Both the position numbers and the translations under genes were made by a program. Shown here one piece after another: positions 25,911 to 39,500 of a stretch of 64,000 nucleotides of DNA (its first letter is position 1; each line of letters begins with the position of its first letter). The notes beneath the pieces are model-generated. The model was not told the DNA's origin, did no database searches, and saw only the letters and a program-made list of their open reading frames with translations. Location of the stretch: the NCBI GenBank assembly GCA_032173965.1, contig CM063288.1, positions 18,325,501-18,389,500 on the forward strand. Reading direction: 5' to 3'. Source of the stretch: Sitta carolinensis. Its lineage: Eukaryota > Chordata > Aves > Passeriformes > Sittidae.

Positions 25911-26598
25911 ATCACAGAATCAATTTGATTGGAAAAGATCTCTGAGATCATTGAATCCAACCTGTGACCAAATACCAAACTAGACCATGGCAAGTCCACT
26001 TTTCCTTAAACACCTTCTTGATACCTCATCAACTTTTCTGTGAAGAAATTCTTCTTTATGTCCAACTTAAACCTCTCGTGGCTCAGGTTAAGACTGTGAC
26101 CTTTTCTGCTGTTGCTGGTTGCCTGGGGAAGACACCAACCCTCACCTGGCTACACCCTCCTTCCAGAGTGAATAGGTGCCCTCTGAGCCTTGTCCAGGCT
26201 AAACACCCCCAGCTCCCTGAGTCTCTGTTGACCAGCACCCCCAGGTCCTTTCCCACGGGCCAATTCCCAGCCCTTCTGCCCCCAGCCTGCAGCAGTGCAT
26301 GGGGCTGTTGTGGCCAACAAGCAGGACCCAGCCCTTGGTCATGTTGAACCTCATGCTGTGGTCTGGCCCATTGGCCCAGCCTGCCCAGGTCCCTCTGCAG
26401 GGCTTTTCTACCCTCCAGCAGATCGACACACTGAGGTAACTTTGGAAATTTGGTAATGGTAGACTCGATCCCCTCATCCAGATTATCAGTAGGGATATTA
26501 GACAGGGCTGGGGGACACCACTCATGCCTGGATGCAGCACCGTTCGCCATCACTCTCCAGGCCCATCCATACAGACAGTTCTTAACCCAGCAAAACAA
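25911..26598 (-). mobile_element. CR1 LINE fragment with the reverse transcriptase C-terminal part
   Basis: On the minus strand the broken frame reads VKNCLYGWAWRVMANGA, then DEGIEST, DLLEGRKALQRDLGRL and GKDLGVLV. These are hallmarks of the C-terminal part of CR1 reverse transcriptase. The 3' UTR follows and ends at 25911 with the usual CR1 terminus (minus-strand TTGATTCTGTGAT). The copy is 5'-truncated and decayed: the remaining frame departs from CR1 in several places and no intact ORF exists. Confidence 0.9.
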
Positions 26599-29500
26599 GT
26601 GAGGGGAAAGAATATGGTATCTTTCATTCTCTATGAGACTGTCATCATATTAAGAAATATTAACATATTATCAGGAAAGCAGATAATTAAATGGATTATA
26701 GAAACTTTTCTGAGTCTTCTTGAATAATTTGTTTTCAAGTGAGGTGGACAAACCTGAGTTGCTTTAATTTTAAACCTCCTTTTCCTGTGTATGTAATTTA
26801 AGATTCTATGGAGATAATAAGTAATCTAAACATTAATTGAGAAAATAAAGGTGTGATACATTGCTAGAAGTACATCTTTGCGTTTTGTAGTGGTAGCCAA
26901 GTTGTGCCAATTTGTCATGAATCCTTTGGATTTTGAATATAGAAGTGGAAGTTCTCATCTGGCAAAAATAGTAATGAGAAAGTTTGTTGCATATTGCTTG
27001 TGATGTCTAGGTTGTGAAAGATAGTGATGATAACATAGAGGAAGTACTGTGGCTTTTTTTTTTTTTTTCCTGGCTTTTTTGGCTTTTTTTATAGCGAGTT
27101 GCAAACAGATGAGCTGAGGATTCTGCCAGGCTGGATTTTTCTAGCAATTTTCAGAATTGCTTGTTCATGTGTGGAGAATTCTGTGCCATACAGTTAATAT
27201 CAGACTACAAGGTAAAGATAATCTTACGTTTGCCACTCTGCAGCAAACCTCCAAACTACCCACTCATCTTGTTTCTAAACTGTAATCTTCTAAAGTTAAT
27301 CCTTTTTTTATCTTATCACATGGAAATAGTACTATTATAGTCAAAATTGTGGCCAGAACAAAGTATGAAATATTTGGTCATTTTTTTACCTAGAATTTGC
27401 ATCTACACTTCCCTGTCACCACTTGGACATGTGCACACATCCTTCAGTACTTAAACAGTTAAACTGGAAGAGTCTGTTCCTGTATTTTTAGAAAAAAGAA
27501 AAAAGAGGAAAACCTAGTTTAGAGGAAGTTTTGCTAATATTCTCCAGTATGGTTTTGCCTTACAAGTTCATGCAGCTGCTCTTGGACTTCAGATGTTAGG
27601 AATTTTGACATGTCAAGTATTTTTGTGAGTTTGTTTGGTTTGTTTTGGTTGGATGATTTTTTAAAATGTATTAAACATTGCATGTTTCAGAGTAGAGAAT
27701 AGCTATCCCATGTCAAGATGCAGAGAACATGGGGCAGAAGAAGAGAGCTGTTGAACTCATGTCCTCTCTCTAGTGGCTTTGATGGCAGTGGTGAAGGAGC
27801 AGCCAGGCTGTGTGTTAATGTAGCATGTAACAGGGAGCCAAGTGTGGTATATGGGGCTGGAGAGGTGGGAAGGCCCCTTTGGCATGTACCAGTCATGGTC
27901 ACGTTGTACTTTGGCAGGAGATATACAGAATTTCCTGCCATGTTGTGCAGTTCCCCTTCAGGCTGGGCGCAAGATTGATGTTCATGAAAGAACAGCATGG
28001 AAAATCAACGCTGAAATAGTATGAAAAGGTGTTGCAGTGAGCCAGTTGGTAATAGTACATGGGCTAATCTGGGCAAAATTTATATTAAAGGCCACTTAAT
28101 TCTAGCACTCAGGGTGTTGATAGCATTCCAATCTTCATTTCAGAGCTGGACCGTACTTCCATTCTTGCAGCTGGAAGCAGCATAATGCAAAGCTTCTGTG
28201 CCAAGTGCACTGCTGCCAGTCTCAGAACCTCATTCCAGTTGCTGGGAAGGTGCTATGCAAGCCAAATGTTGTATGTCCTTTTGCAAAGAGGTGCAGTAAA
28301 GATGTGTCGGTAGTATGCTGACATCCAGATAACAGACAGGCTGGTTCTTCCCATTACCTGCATGCTCACTCTGCTCTAAAATTCTGTACCTGTAGAAGTC
28401 AGTAGGATTGACTACTAGCAGTGTTGTAGCAGTGTTTTCCTGTTTTCACATTTCAGTTTTAGAGAGTTGTGACTTCTCCTGGCCAGACCTTTGCTGCAAG
28501 GAGTCCAGCAATACAGCCAATGCCAGTAGTAGTAAGCCTTTTCTGGGAGCATCTATACAAACTTCAAAAAATGTCTTCTGGGATACAGGTAGTAATTCTT
28601 TTTCCTTTAAAAAGGGTAAAAGAAAATCTTCTGCAGAGATTTTGGGGTGAAGGGATTTTAATTGATGAAATTTCATCATGAAAACTCAAAAACTAGAAGA
28701 GAAGTGCCCAATACCAGCTCTTCAGTAGTGTTACCTGAAGACTATGGAAAGGATTTTGATACTTGTTGCTCAGAGTGTCCTAGATGACTTACATGGAGGT
28801 TAGGCATTATGAACCTGAGTTTGTGACCCAGCTTCAGGATGTCTTTCTCCTGAATCTCCTGTTTTCCCCTAGGACTTGCTGTAGCAAGCTTAGAAAATTG
28901 TTGTAAATGAAGCACAAGCTCAAACATCTTTTGTGGACAAATCTCATCTTGACAGGAAGGACCTCTTGCTGGATTCCTCTGAATCACTTTCTTCTAGGTA
29001 GTACTTTCACTGCTGTTGACCTGAATGCTAAGGTCCTGGCTTCCTGGTTGAATTAATACTGCCTCTTACTCATTTTACTTGTTTCTCTGGGAGCATGCTG
29101 ACAGAAAATTAAAGAAAACTAGCATAGAATTTTCTTCTGTTGGCTGAATTATACAAGCATTTCATTCAACTATTGACATAAATTGATATAGCTAAGAATT
29201 ACAAGGGCATGACAAGGACTGCTGCTGTATGCAGGAGTCTTGTGTTGGGTGATGGAGAGGGGTCTGTTTGCATGCTGGGTTCATGTAGGACCATGTGGGG
29301 TGCTTCTGGAAGACTAAAGGAGCCAGCTCTATCAGTATCTGTAACTGCTTGTAGATGTGAGAGGTGGACGTATGCCAGCATCCTTTCTGCATTTTAAATT
29401 CATTGCCAGTGGAGCTAGGTGGCATGTGTTAGAGTGTACAACAATGTGTAGGCAGTCTAGAAGATTAGTGAATTAGTACTCAAGTGTGAAATCAGGAGGA

Positions 29501-31126
29501 CTGTAAAGTGATGGTATAGAAACCCTGCAAAGAGCAGACTTGGCAGGATTTGGCTTGCAATGCCAGAACAGATTCCCCAGGTTGAATTGTGTAGTCTTAT
29601 CCTGAAGGATTTACGTGGTACTGTGGTTTTAGCTAGGCTGAAGCAAACAAGTAGAGAAAGACTTTACCTGTTTTATGTTTTCTGTAAGTTGACCACTGCT
29701 GTAAGCAAAAATATATGAGTAAGATTATACTAATGGTGTTCTCTGTACCTATACAGTGTAGTCGTTTAAGTGGAATTAGCTTGCTATGTGTTTGTAAATT
29801 TTACAGATTGTAGTACTGAAACTACCAGAGCCTACCTCTGGCAACTGGTGCTTATGATTAGAGCTGCCAAATGCAGCAAAACATGTATTGCAAACATTAA
29901 TTTGAATTCTGAACAGCTGTTTGATTCATGTTCGTGTACCTCTGTTGTTCACTGTTTGCAAGCATTCATGCAAATGGTTTTTTGTCTGCATTAATGCAGT
30001 TCCTTACATGAATAGTCATTTTCACAAGCAAGTAATATTCTTTGTTTGAGTGATGATGTCACTGTAGGTGCTTTTGGTTTGACTACCCCTCCCCGCCCAA
30101 ATTTAAAACTGTCAGTTACACAAAGAGCAGAATAATTCAGTGCATTATATGAAGCCAAGCAATCACCTTGATAAGTTCACAATCATCTCTGCTGCTGACA
30201 TTTATTTAGCAGGTAAGAAAAATGTCTTTTAAAAAATGAAGCTTTGTTTGCAGGCTAAGAAAAGGACTTAAATTCAAAGAGTATTAATCACAACAAATAA
30301 CCCAAATATCTTGGCTTGTGAGCATCACTATTCATGATTTAACTGTGAAATTGTTTGACAAGTCTCGCTAGAATGTTATAGTACATGCTGACTGGCCAGT
30401 GGGTGGGAGTTGTTTGTGATGAGTACTTTGCAGTAATGTTTTATGTGTAACATCTGTTTTCTGCATCCTCCAGTTCAGTTTGCAGTCATTTGCATAGAAG
30501 TGTTCTATGTTCAAAAGTGAATCTGTATTGCTGCTACAGACTTTAAATTTTTCTGTACTCTCAGTTAATACATTTCAGAGGAGGAAAATGCAGTGTGACA
30601 CATAAGACAGTGATTTATTTATTGTCCACCTTTAATGTTTATTTTTGGTTTTATTTTCAGATAAGAATTTTTATTCAGGTAGATTTTATCATGAAATGTG
30701 ATCAGGTCTCAAGAAGAAATTAATACAAAATAAGGTTTTGTAAATAAACCAAAGAAATAAGTAGTTGGATTTCTTATACCCTGTCCCCCAGCCCCCTCCA
30801 CTCCAAATGCCAATGTGTTCTTGAGCTCTTTTTCCTCTTGATTTTTCTGTAGCTTTAGTCAATAACTGATTTTTATAGTGAGGCTTTGCTCTAAATTGTG
30901 GATATATAATTTGAGTATGGTTCTGTTTTATTATTTCATATTTCTTTTTAATGTTTACTGTTTATGGTATATGCTTGATGTTTATTTCTTCACAGATATA
31001 CTCCATACTTGTTCAGTGTCCCAGATGATATTGTATGAGCTGTATACTATACCACTGAATTTTGAAAAATATTTATTTGAAAAATTTGGCTAGGATGAAA
31101 AAATTGTTGGAATAGTCTTTGTGACT
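26599..31126. other. Non-coding intronic stretch
   Basis: AT-rich with T runs near 27053. No exon or recognised repeat was found. The short frames do not resemble known proteins. Confidence 0.5.
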
Positions 31127-31402
31127 TGTCCTGGTTTTGGCTGGGACAGAGTTCATTTTCTTCTTAGTAGCTGGGTCAGTGCTGTGTTTTTCAGATTCAG
31201 TATGAAAATGATATTGACAACACACTGATAGTTTGGTTGTTGCTAAACGGTGCTTGCTTTAAGTCGAGGACTTTTCCGTGTCTTACCCTCTGCCAGTGAG
31301 GAGCTGCACAAGGAGCTTGGGGGTCATGGCCAGGGCAGCTGACCCAGACTGGCCAAAGGGATATTCCACAGCATAGAATGTCATGTCCAGTATATAAACT
31401 GT
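31127..31402 (+). mobile_element. Partial LTR, family A, plus strand (5' half)
   Basis: Starts TGTCCTGGTTTTGGCTGGGA and carries GACCCAGACTGGCCAAAGGG and a TATATAAA promoter box (31391-31398), then loses similarity to the other family A copies. It is a 3'-truncated solo LTR retaining the U3 part and TATA box. Confidence 0.8.
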
Positions 31403-34400
31403 CAGTGGCTGTCACTGAGACAGTGAGGATATGGCAACTTAAGTTAGGTTTCGTAGAACAAGTTTGGCAGTGTATGTTACCACAGTACCATAAAAATTTT
31501 CTCCTGGGAGCACAGCTAATGAGTGCACTGTCACCTGTCCACTCACTCTAATAGTAATAGTTAGTAATTCTAACATCATTCCTTTTATGCCTTTCACTGG
31601 GATTTGGAGATACCTGCTATCTAAAGAAGATATCTAAAGGTCTGCTGCAATGAGACTGTTACCAAGATTCTCTAAAATTTCCAGCCTTTTTAGGTACTAG
31701 AGAAAGTCAAAGCAGCCAGGCTTTTATATTATTTTATTTTGTAGCTTCCAGATAGTACTGTGACAGTGTGAAATATATCTCCCACATTTACATGGGATTT
31801 TTATCTTCCAGTAATAACATACTGCCTCTGAAATTTTTAAATATCGGTGCCTGCCAGTTATCTGGCATCGTAGGAAGGCAAAGCCTGTTGCCATGGAGCT
31901 TTGAGGACTTTCTTCGCCAGTCAGCATACCTGCAGCTAGAGAACTGGCTAAATGATCTCATTGTAGGAGTAGTTTCATCAGGGTGGAGGAAAACTAGGAA
32001 GTGAAGGAGGAAAAAATGGATGGGGATTGTTTAAGAAAGATACATAGATCTCACAGTCCATAGCCATCATATGCTTCTGCTGTGTCAAGTTGTCGCTTTC
32101 TTGAAGAGTCTTTAACTGTGTTAGGCAATTGGTGATTCTCCTGGAGCTTACAGCAATGTGTTAGCTTATTTCCTTGCTTTTATACTGTTTCCTCTGTTTC
32201 AACTTCGTTTTGCCTTGCTATGGACACACATGCATGATGGGAAGGATGGTAGAAGAGATGTATCATGTCACTGTTCAAGGATTTTTTTGTTGTGAAGGAT
32301 CTATCTACGAACAGGAAAGATTCCAGTGCTTGATTCCTGCTTGTTACTCAGTTGTGTGAATTGTAAGGATGATGCTCCAAATCAACTGTAGCTACTAGAC
32401 AGCTGTTTAGTAGTCATCTGGAAAGGTCTGTTACTAATTGAATCTTTCAAGCCGGCTTTCACCCTTTTTAACCAAACAGATAAGTATAATATAGCAGATC
32501 TCTTTACCTGTAGCTGGCAATTATTTTTCAGCCTCTGAAGGCTGAACCTCACTGGTGTCTTAGTGGAAGTCCAGGAATATTGATTGACCATCCATTTCTT
32601 TTTCTTAGTCATGTGCTTTTTTTGGTTCCTGTAGTCAGACATGGACTTCTGTGTACTGCATTCTATACCTATATACATTTGCTCACTTCTTTTCAGAATA
32701 TATGAATTGCTGAAGTACTTCTGTGTATTTAGGAGTATTCCCATCCTATATAATGGTAGTCTCACATACCCTAAGTGACTTGTGTTAGCAAAATTGTATT
32801 GCTGTATAGTTACATTACCCTTGTGATTCCTCCTATCAGTTACGGGATTTATTTATAGTTTTGCTTTCCATTCATGTGTTGAAAATTTAACTTGTGCAAG
32901 TCTTTGGTGCCTTGTACCATTAGACCTGCCTCTAGGGTCTTCTGTTCAAATGAGATTGGATTTGGATTTCTTCATGACTACAGTTGCTTCAGTTGATTCC
33001 CCAAAATCTGAATTTACCTATTCAACTCTAGTTACAGTGCAGGACAAAGAACAGTTCAGTTGAGTTCTCTGTCTTGGTTCCCCGATAGTGTACTTAGGGA
33101 ACCTTTAGGGATATCACTGAATTTGTGTCTTCACTGCTGTTAGAACCTGGACTGTTGCTTATTCCTGTTGGTCTCGGGCATATATCTATGTCTCCCACTG
33201 GGATATATCACACAACAAGCAAAGAGCAAAACAATGCTTTCATAAACAGCATTGGGTTGTGTGTCCCATGCTTATTATGTCCTAGTTCCTGGAGATGTGG
33301 ATCTCGCTCAGGTACTGCAGGATGCCTGTGTAATTTAGGCTATCAGATAGAACATGCCTTGTGCATTACTGTGCAGATGTGCTTCTTTCTGAAGAATATT
33401 GGCTTATGGAGTGGCATCTGTTTATACAGATGTTATTCTGAAGGGATCTTTTGCTGGTACATAGTGTGTACAAACAGCTTTAGATACTCTTTAATCTCTC
33501 TCTGTGATAGCCAAGCTCTCGAGTAATGGAAGCGTCTCCTTTCCCCAGTATAACATATTCCTGGGGAGACTTGATTACAGAGAGATTAGAATCTACAGAT
33601 CTCAGGAAAGTGGCAACACCTAAATTTGATCACAGCTATTTTGTCAACAACTTTCTCAGTAATCTTCATGGAAGAGATTGAGAACAAAAATCAGGCAACA
33701 GTCACACTAAATATATGTAATGGCTAGCTATGCCTTCTTTGTGTTGTGGTGATACTCAGGTTCTGCAGTATCCCTGTACTTCCTGTAACTTACCTTGATC
33801 ATCTAGGGATGTAAAGCTAACCTATGTCATTTGCAAAGATCCTAAGACCCATTTGTTATGGTCCATTATACAAATTAATCTTTATGAAATGGCTTTGCTG
33901 CTAGCAGGTTGTGGCACTTGTTGCAAATAAAGGCTGTGCTAAAACCAGGCAAATTTAAAACCCTTTGGTGTAAAAAATATTTGTTTCTGCTACTTGCTGG
34001 GAACAGTTCTGGCTGTTGACACTCTCACTATGTGCAGTGACTTTACTGATTTTCAAGACACCATTCAGTCATCCAGTCACTGTGTGCTTTTACTGGTGGG
34101 AGACAGTGTCTGACAAAAGGGCTTTTGTCTGAAAGTCATCTCAGGGTATGTAATGAGTTCTTGCTCTCTGACTGGCTGTGCACTCATGATGATCACAGAT
34201 ATTAGGTTTGCCTTGCAGTGCAGTTATGACTTATGTTCTTTGGACCTGGAACTTCATGACTCCTGTAGCCACAATTTCAATGGGTGCACACATGGGTTTG
34301 ACTTAGGTCTCACTTGTACGATAAAGTCTTTGTCAGCTCATTTCTCACTCTCTTCACTGAGATGTTTGAGTGTAAGCATTTTCTTTCTCACACTCCAGCT

Positions 34401-36341
34401 GCTTCTTTCCCTCTTCTACAGTCAAGCTATAATCCTGTGGATTTGATATTGCAGGCTGTTGCCATGGAAATAATGGTGATTTCACAACTTCAGTGCTGTA
34501 AGCACTGCAGGAGACAATGGAAAAGGTGGTTGGCAAGAGATAGTGAGGATATGGGGGACAATTCAGAGCAGTTGTTTCTGAACCTGAACTTCGGGGAGGG
34601 GGGTGACTCTTTTTAACTGTTGGGTTTTGGGGGGGGGGGTGTTCTTCTATCCCTTTCTCTTTTTTCTTTTTTGTAAATGTGTTTTTATTAGAGACTGGTT
34701 CCTAAAAATGCATCCTTACATTTTTGCAGAGGTTAATATGAAGTAATACTAAATTCTCCTTTCCATGTTCTCAGAATAAAAATACAGTGCTTTTTTCGCA
34801 GTTTATAGTAATTAATTTTTGGACAAAAGGGCAGAGGTTGAGATCTAAGCAAGTTCTGTTTGAGTCATACATTTAGCCTGAAGAAATCCCTTTCAGGAAA
34901 ACATTTTCTGCATAAATAGTAAAACAAGCTGAGAACATCATGGTGAGCATATGTATTTAAAGCCGTCTGTGTGACTGACTGTATGAAACCCTAATATATT
35001 TGTTATTTAATTTTTAGCATGCTCTGCATGCAAACAAGTTTGGTGCTGAAGATAATCTTATGCAGCATCTGTTCTTATATTTTGTTAGGATTCCACATCT
35101 ATACTGAAATCTTTTCTCTAAATTAGGCACATCCATAAAGGTAGAGTGAAGCTTACTGGAAGAAATAACTATGTTATAAAATGAATTGGATTGGCAGCTT
35201 AACAAGCAGAAGGCAAGTGGCATCAGATGAGATTCTTGATACTAAAAGCTTAAAGGCATCAAACAGCAGCCTTTTTTACCCAGCTATTTACGGCAGCATT
35301 TCACTGATTAGCATAGTCAGAGTGTAGATATTATCTGTAACTTTTAACTTAAGATCTTAGAATTAATTTTCAGTCTGCAGTTGTAATTTTCAGTCTGTAG
35401 CAGGAATTAATCAGTAATGAGAGTGATAATAAAATATGTTTTAATTAAAAATAAAAATTGTTTCAACCTATCAGATGTGTTAAAATTATCTATAAATTGC
35501 TTAAAAATGTTTTGATCTTTTTCTGCTTGTTATTCCATAAATGGAGATGTGACGATCAGCTATTATATATGAGAGGGAAACAAAAAACAATGTTTAACAT
35601 GACTCTGGCTTTGTTGGGCAATATGATTAGGAAGTCAGGTTCTTAAAGGTGGACCCAGTTCTTTGATGCTTGTGTGAATGGAAATAATCTTGTGTGCCAG
35701 TACTTATATCTGAATTTCAAAAATCCCAGGCAAGAAACTTCTGAGTAAATTAAAATAACAAAATGAGTCAGAACTATTTACTCAGGGCCTGGCCTGGAAA
35801 GATGCAAAGTGTCTCATACAGTTCTCAAATCTAATTGCAATTGCAGGCATTTGTTAGTACTGAGAATTACGTAAAACATACCTTTAAAATAAATCAGAGA
35901 GAATGAGTTTTTTCCTTAACTGTATTTATTAGAGAATAGCGTTTGTCATTTAATGTTTCTTGGTGCCAAGTAAGTTTTTAAGTGTCATATAAAGGTCCAT
36001 TTTTGATGAATTACATTGGAGCATTATGCTTGACCTAAATTTTCTGCATAACTGAATATATATATTTATGTATGAGATTCACTGTAGAATTGTCTGCATT
36101 ATTAGACTACAGGTAGCATTTACCTTCTGTCTTAAAGTCAGTGAGATGATAAATATACTGATGATAGGTTGTGGGTTTTTTGATTCCTTCTTGGAAAAGT
36201 TATTCAACACTCTTGGTTAAGGAGCCATTTAACTGCAGGTAGTGGTATGTGATTGATACGTGAACTCTTTCACGATAAATGAATTGAGAGACCTGCACAG
36301 TAGGTGGGTGTTTCAGTGCCTCATTGTGTCTTCTGTTACAG
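31403..36341. other. Non-coding intronic stretch upstream of the CSRNP3 coding exon
   Basis: AT-rich, with a G11 run at 34629-34639. A 133-codon frame at 33125-33526 has no recognisable domain and is not accepted as a gene. The polypyrimidine tract before the exon, TGTGTCTTCTGTTACAG, ends at 36341. Confidence 0.5.
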
Positions 36342-36513
36342 GTGCATGGTGACAGCATTGCAGCAATGAGTGGAATTTTAAAAAGGAAGTTTGAAGAAGT
36401 TGGTGGAACCTCACCCTGTTCCTGTGTGTGGGAATCAGATGATGACGTTTCTAGCAGTGAAAGTGCTGACAGTGGAAGTAATGTCCATCCATCTGTTTCT
36501 AATCATTTTACTC
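36342..36513 (+). CDS. CSRNP3: CSRNP3 first coding exon (5' UTR tail plus codons 1-49)
   Basis: Encodes the N-terminus of cysteine/serine-rich nuclear protein 3, a neural-enriched nuclear protein of the AXUD1/CSRNP family thought to act as a transcriptional regulator. The exon follows TTCTGTTACAG. Coding starts at ATG 36366 with MSGILKRKFEEVGG, continues SPCSCVWESDDDVSSSESAD and ends SNHFT plus one base at 36513. The donor is CTC|GTAAGTAC. The acidic/serine run after the KRKFEE basic segment is the family signature. The coding part is 148 bases, so the intron is phase 1, which matches the remembered human split inside the codon after HFT. Residues C and W in SPCSCVW appear to differ from the mammalian S and R. 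The 24 bases before the ATG are 5' UTR. The remaining exons lie beyond the window. Confidence 0.93.
36346..36369 (+). other. Seven-codon upstream ORF overlapping the CSRNP3 start (ATGA)
   Basis: ATG at 36346 opens MVTALQQ and stops at TGA 36367-36369. The TGA shares two bases with the CSRNP3 ATG at 36366-36368. This is read directly from the exon. Its effect on translation is inferred. Confidence 0.75.
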
Positions 36514-39500
36514 GTAAGTACTAAAGGGGGTATAAGGCATGATGCTGCTGCTTCCACGAGCTAAGAAAGGCTCATTTTACTTGTTAGAAATACGGTGAAA
36601 GCTCCCTGTTTTTTTTAAGGTATTTTTTCTGTTTTATTACATTTAAATGCCGGCACTGTGAGGAAGTACTCATTTTTGTAAAAATAACTATTTCCTCTGG
36701 TAATTGTCTCTATGAAAGTTTTTATGTCAGAGTGACTTTCAGAGGAAATTCCACGTTTGTGCTCTGTTGTTCACATCTAGTTATTATGGCATGTTTTAAG
36801 TATATAGGAGAATGTCTTCCTTTTTGGGTGATGATTTGGGGGAAGGGGGAATATTGGCAGTAACTAATTTGGAGGCCAGTCCTTCTGCTTGATGTTGTGT
36901 GTTCAGAGTTGAGAGTAGAGTACACAGTCTGTGATAGAATCTGATCAGTCATCCTGCCACCAAAGCCAACACAGTCATACAGCTTTCAGTCATTTTCTTT
37001 CACTCATTACAGGGGTAAACAGAGGAACAAAATTGTAATCCTGCCTGAGAATGGATTTATAGTATAGTTACAGTACAGTTTTATATAGGAAGAATGGGTT
37101 TATTGGAGTGAGCACTGTAACCAATTGCTACTTAAGATTTTTCAGAGGCTCTGGAATTTCTTATTTTCTATTAGAATACATCTCTTTACAACCAGATTCT
37201 GATAGTAGTGGTTTTCAGATTCTTGTCCTCTGTTGTGGTTATTTTCTATTAGTCATCAGCTTCTATAAAACCCAAATACCAAATTTATTAACAGTCAAAA
37301 ATCTCTAGATGTAAAATGGAAGCCAGTAAGAATATTTGCAAATAAAGATTTCTTCTGTGAGAAAGTTGCAGGATTGAGTTGCATAATGTTTGATTATGGA
37401 GCAAAACAAGAAAACACGCCTTGCTGTTGCAAACAACTCTATTTCACTAGCATATGCTATACACAAAACAGCAGGCTTTTAGAATATGTAAGATATTTGC
37501 TCTAGACTCATTTGAGTCCATTGTAGAATTCTTACCCCCTCAGCCCACCTTATGAAGTAATGTGTTTATTCTGTACACATATTTCATGAAGTCTGGTCTC
37601 ATAATGCGTGCCCAAAGCCATTCTGCTGTCCAGAAAAATCTAAAAATACTCATATACATTTTTCCCACTCTTATTTATCAATACATGTGCAGAATAATTT
37701 CTTCTCTGAGGGACTGCTGAGACACACAAGAGCAATCTTAAAAATCCTCTATTATGTCATGAGCTCCAGTAAACCGTGTCAATACAGAGTAAGTTTTTGT
37801 GATAGTAGAATGTTATAACAGTATTTTACAAGATGCATGTAGATTAAGGCTGCTGTTAATAATTTATAATCAATATTATACAATTCTATTTATATTTCTT
37901 TTCATGTGGTAGGCTGTCCTATGCAAAAATAAGTGTTGTGCATATCGAAATCAATTAAATTATTAAAGTAGCCTTATCTTTATTTTGTTTTCCTCAGTGG
38001 CATCTATGGAAATGAATGTACCTTTTTCAGAATTAAAGATAGAAGTCTGCATGCATGTATACACACGTGCATATATTTATAGTGTGAGAAAAGCATAACT
38101 ATATATGTGTATGTGCTTTTTCAAGTAACATATATGTTCATGTGCTTGTGTACATATGTATGCACATGTGCAGTAATTGTGCTAATGACAGAAGCCTTGA
38201 GTGATATTTTAAATCTAAAGTCTGTGACAGAATGCCATAGAAGTGGAAGAGTGAGAAGCTACATATACATATTTTTGACTAGGGTCCCAAGTATGGTAAC
38301 AAAAGAATTATATTTATCTCTCTCCCAGGGAGGTTTATGGATCTGTGTGAATGGGGTACTCTGCTAATAAAAATCCTGCATATGCAGTAAACAAATCATG
38401 GCATTCTTTTTAAGGAGATTTGATTTGTGTTTTTTTTTTTTTTTTCCTTTGTTCTTTATGAAAAAAGTTTATTATTTCTCTCATGGGTTGTTTGCTGGTT
38501 ATTTTACTGGAACTAGGATTTCACTTTGGTTTTAATTCCTAAACTCATGGTTAGGGAAGTTAACAGGCAAGTTTTGTCTCAAACTTTATCTTAGGTACAG
38601 CTGTAAAGTTTCTCTGTGTGTGTCAGTTGAACTTCAGCAGGCTGCTGAAGCATGTTACACACCAAGTATGCTCACCTTAAGGAATAAATGTAATCCTTAA
38701 GCAGGGTGGGAACGGGGGTGTGATGCAAGCATCTGAAGTTGTTTAGCAGGTTTGGAAAGTCCTAGATGCTATCCTGATAAAACAGAGCTTATTTAAGGCA
38801 ATTTTAGGAAAGCATAGGGAATCGAAGTATATGCTCTCTATTCAAAATATGTGTACCTAGTTATTTTGAAAGAATAAATTAAAGGTACTGGGGGACAATA
38901 TGCCAGAGGAAACCAGCAGAAACAAAAAGGAGTCCTTTAAATTTCTCCATAAAACTTAATTCAAGGCTTCTGAGATTTTTATTTTAAGTTCTGAGTACTT
39001 CCACATCACTGCTTTTCATGTTACTTGTAATTATGCTAATAAGTTTGCTCACCTGCAGTGAGGCCAGTACAGTAATATTCCTGTGCATTTTGACTATTTT
39101 CTTTTCAGCGGGGTGATCTCTGCTTAAAGGGTAAGTGTTTGCAGTAAGGCAGCCCTGTCAGTTAGCAATTATGAAGTGTCAAGTGGTAAAAGGCAGGAAG
39201 AACTCTGGAATTGAAGTTGGTCTATGATTTAGCTCTGGGAGATGGAGAGGGGGAGACTCTTGTAGCCTGTCTTAGTAAGGAGTAGAGTTGTATTTTACAG
39301 AGTTTCATGTCATAGGGAAAAAGTCCAGGATAATGTTTGGAATGGAGCTGAACTGTCTTGTGTGGGGCAGAGGCCTGCAGATAGAAGTCTTTTTCTGAAC
39401 ATTTGTAAGATACAGAAACTAAAAGCAATACAGATTTTTAAAGTGATTTGTGTCAGTTTAAAAATGCCAAAAATGGGATCTCTGGAATGCTGAGAACACT

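Noticed and set aside
26083..26598. 171-codon minus-strand frame
   Set aside because: It is the decayed reverse-transcriptase end of a CR1 LINE, not a host gene.
33125..33526. 133-codon open frame on the plus strand
   Set aside because: No recognised domain and cysteine-rich random composition. It lies in an intron without splice or promoter support, and frames of this length are expected in 64 kb.
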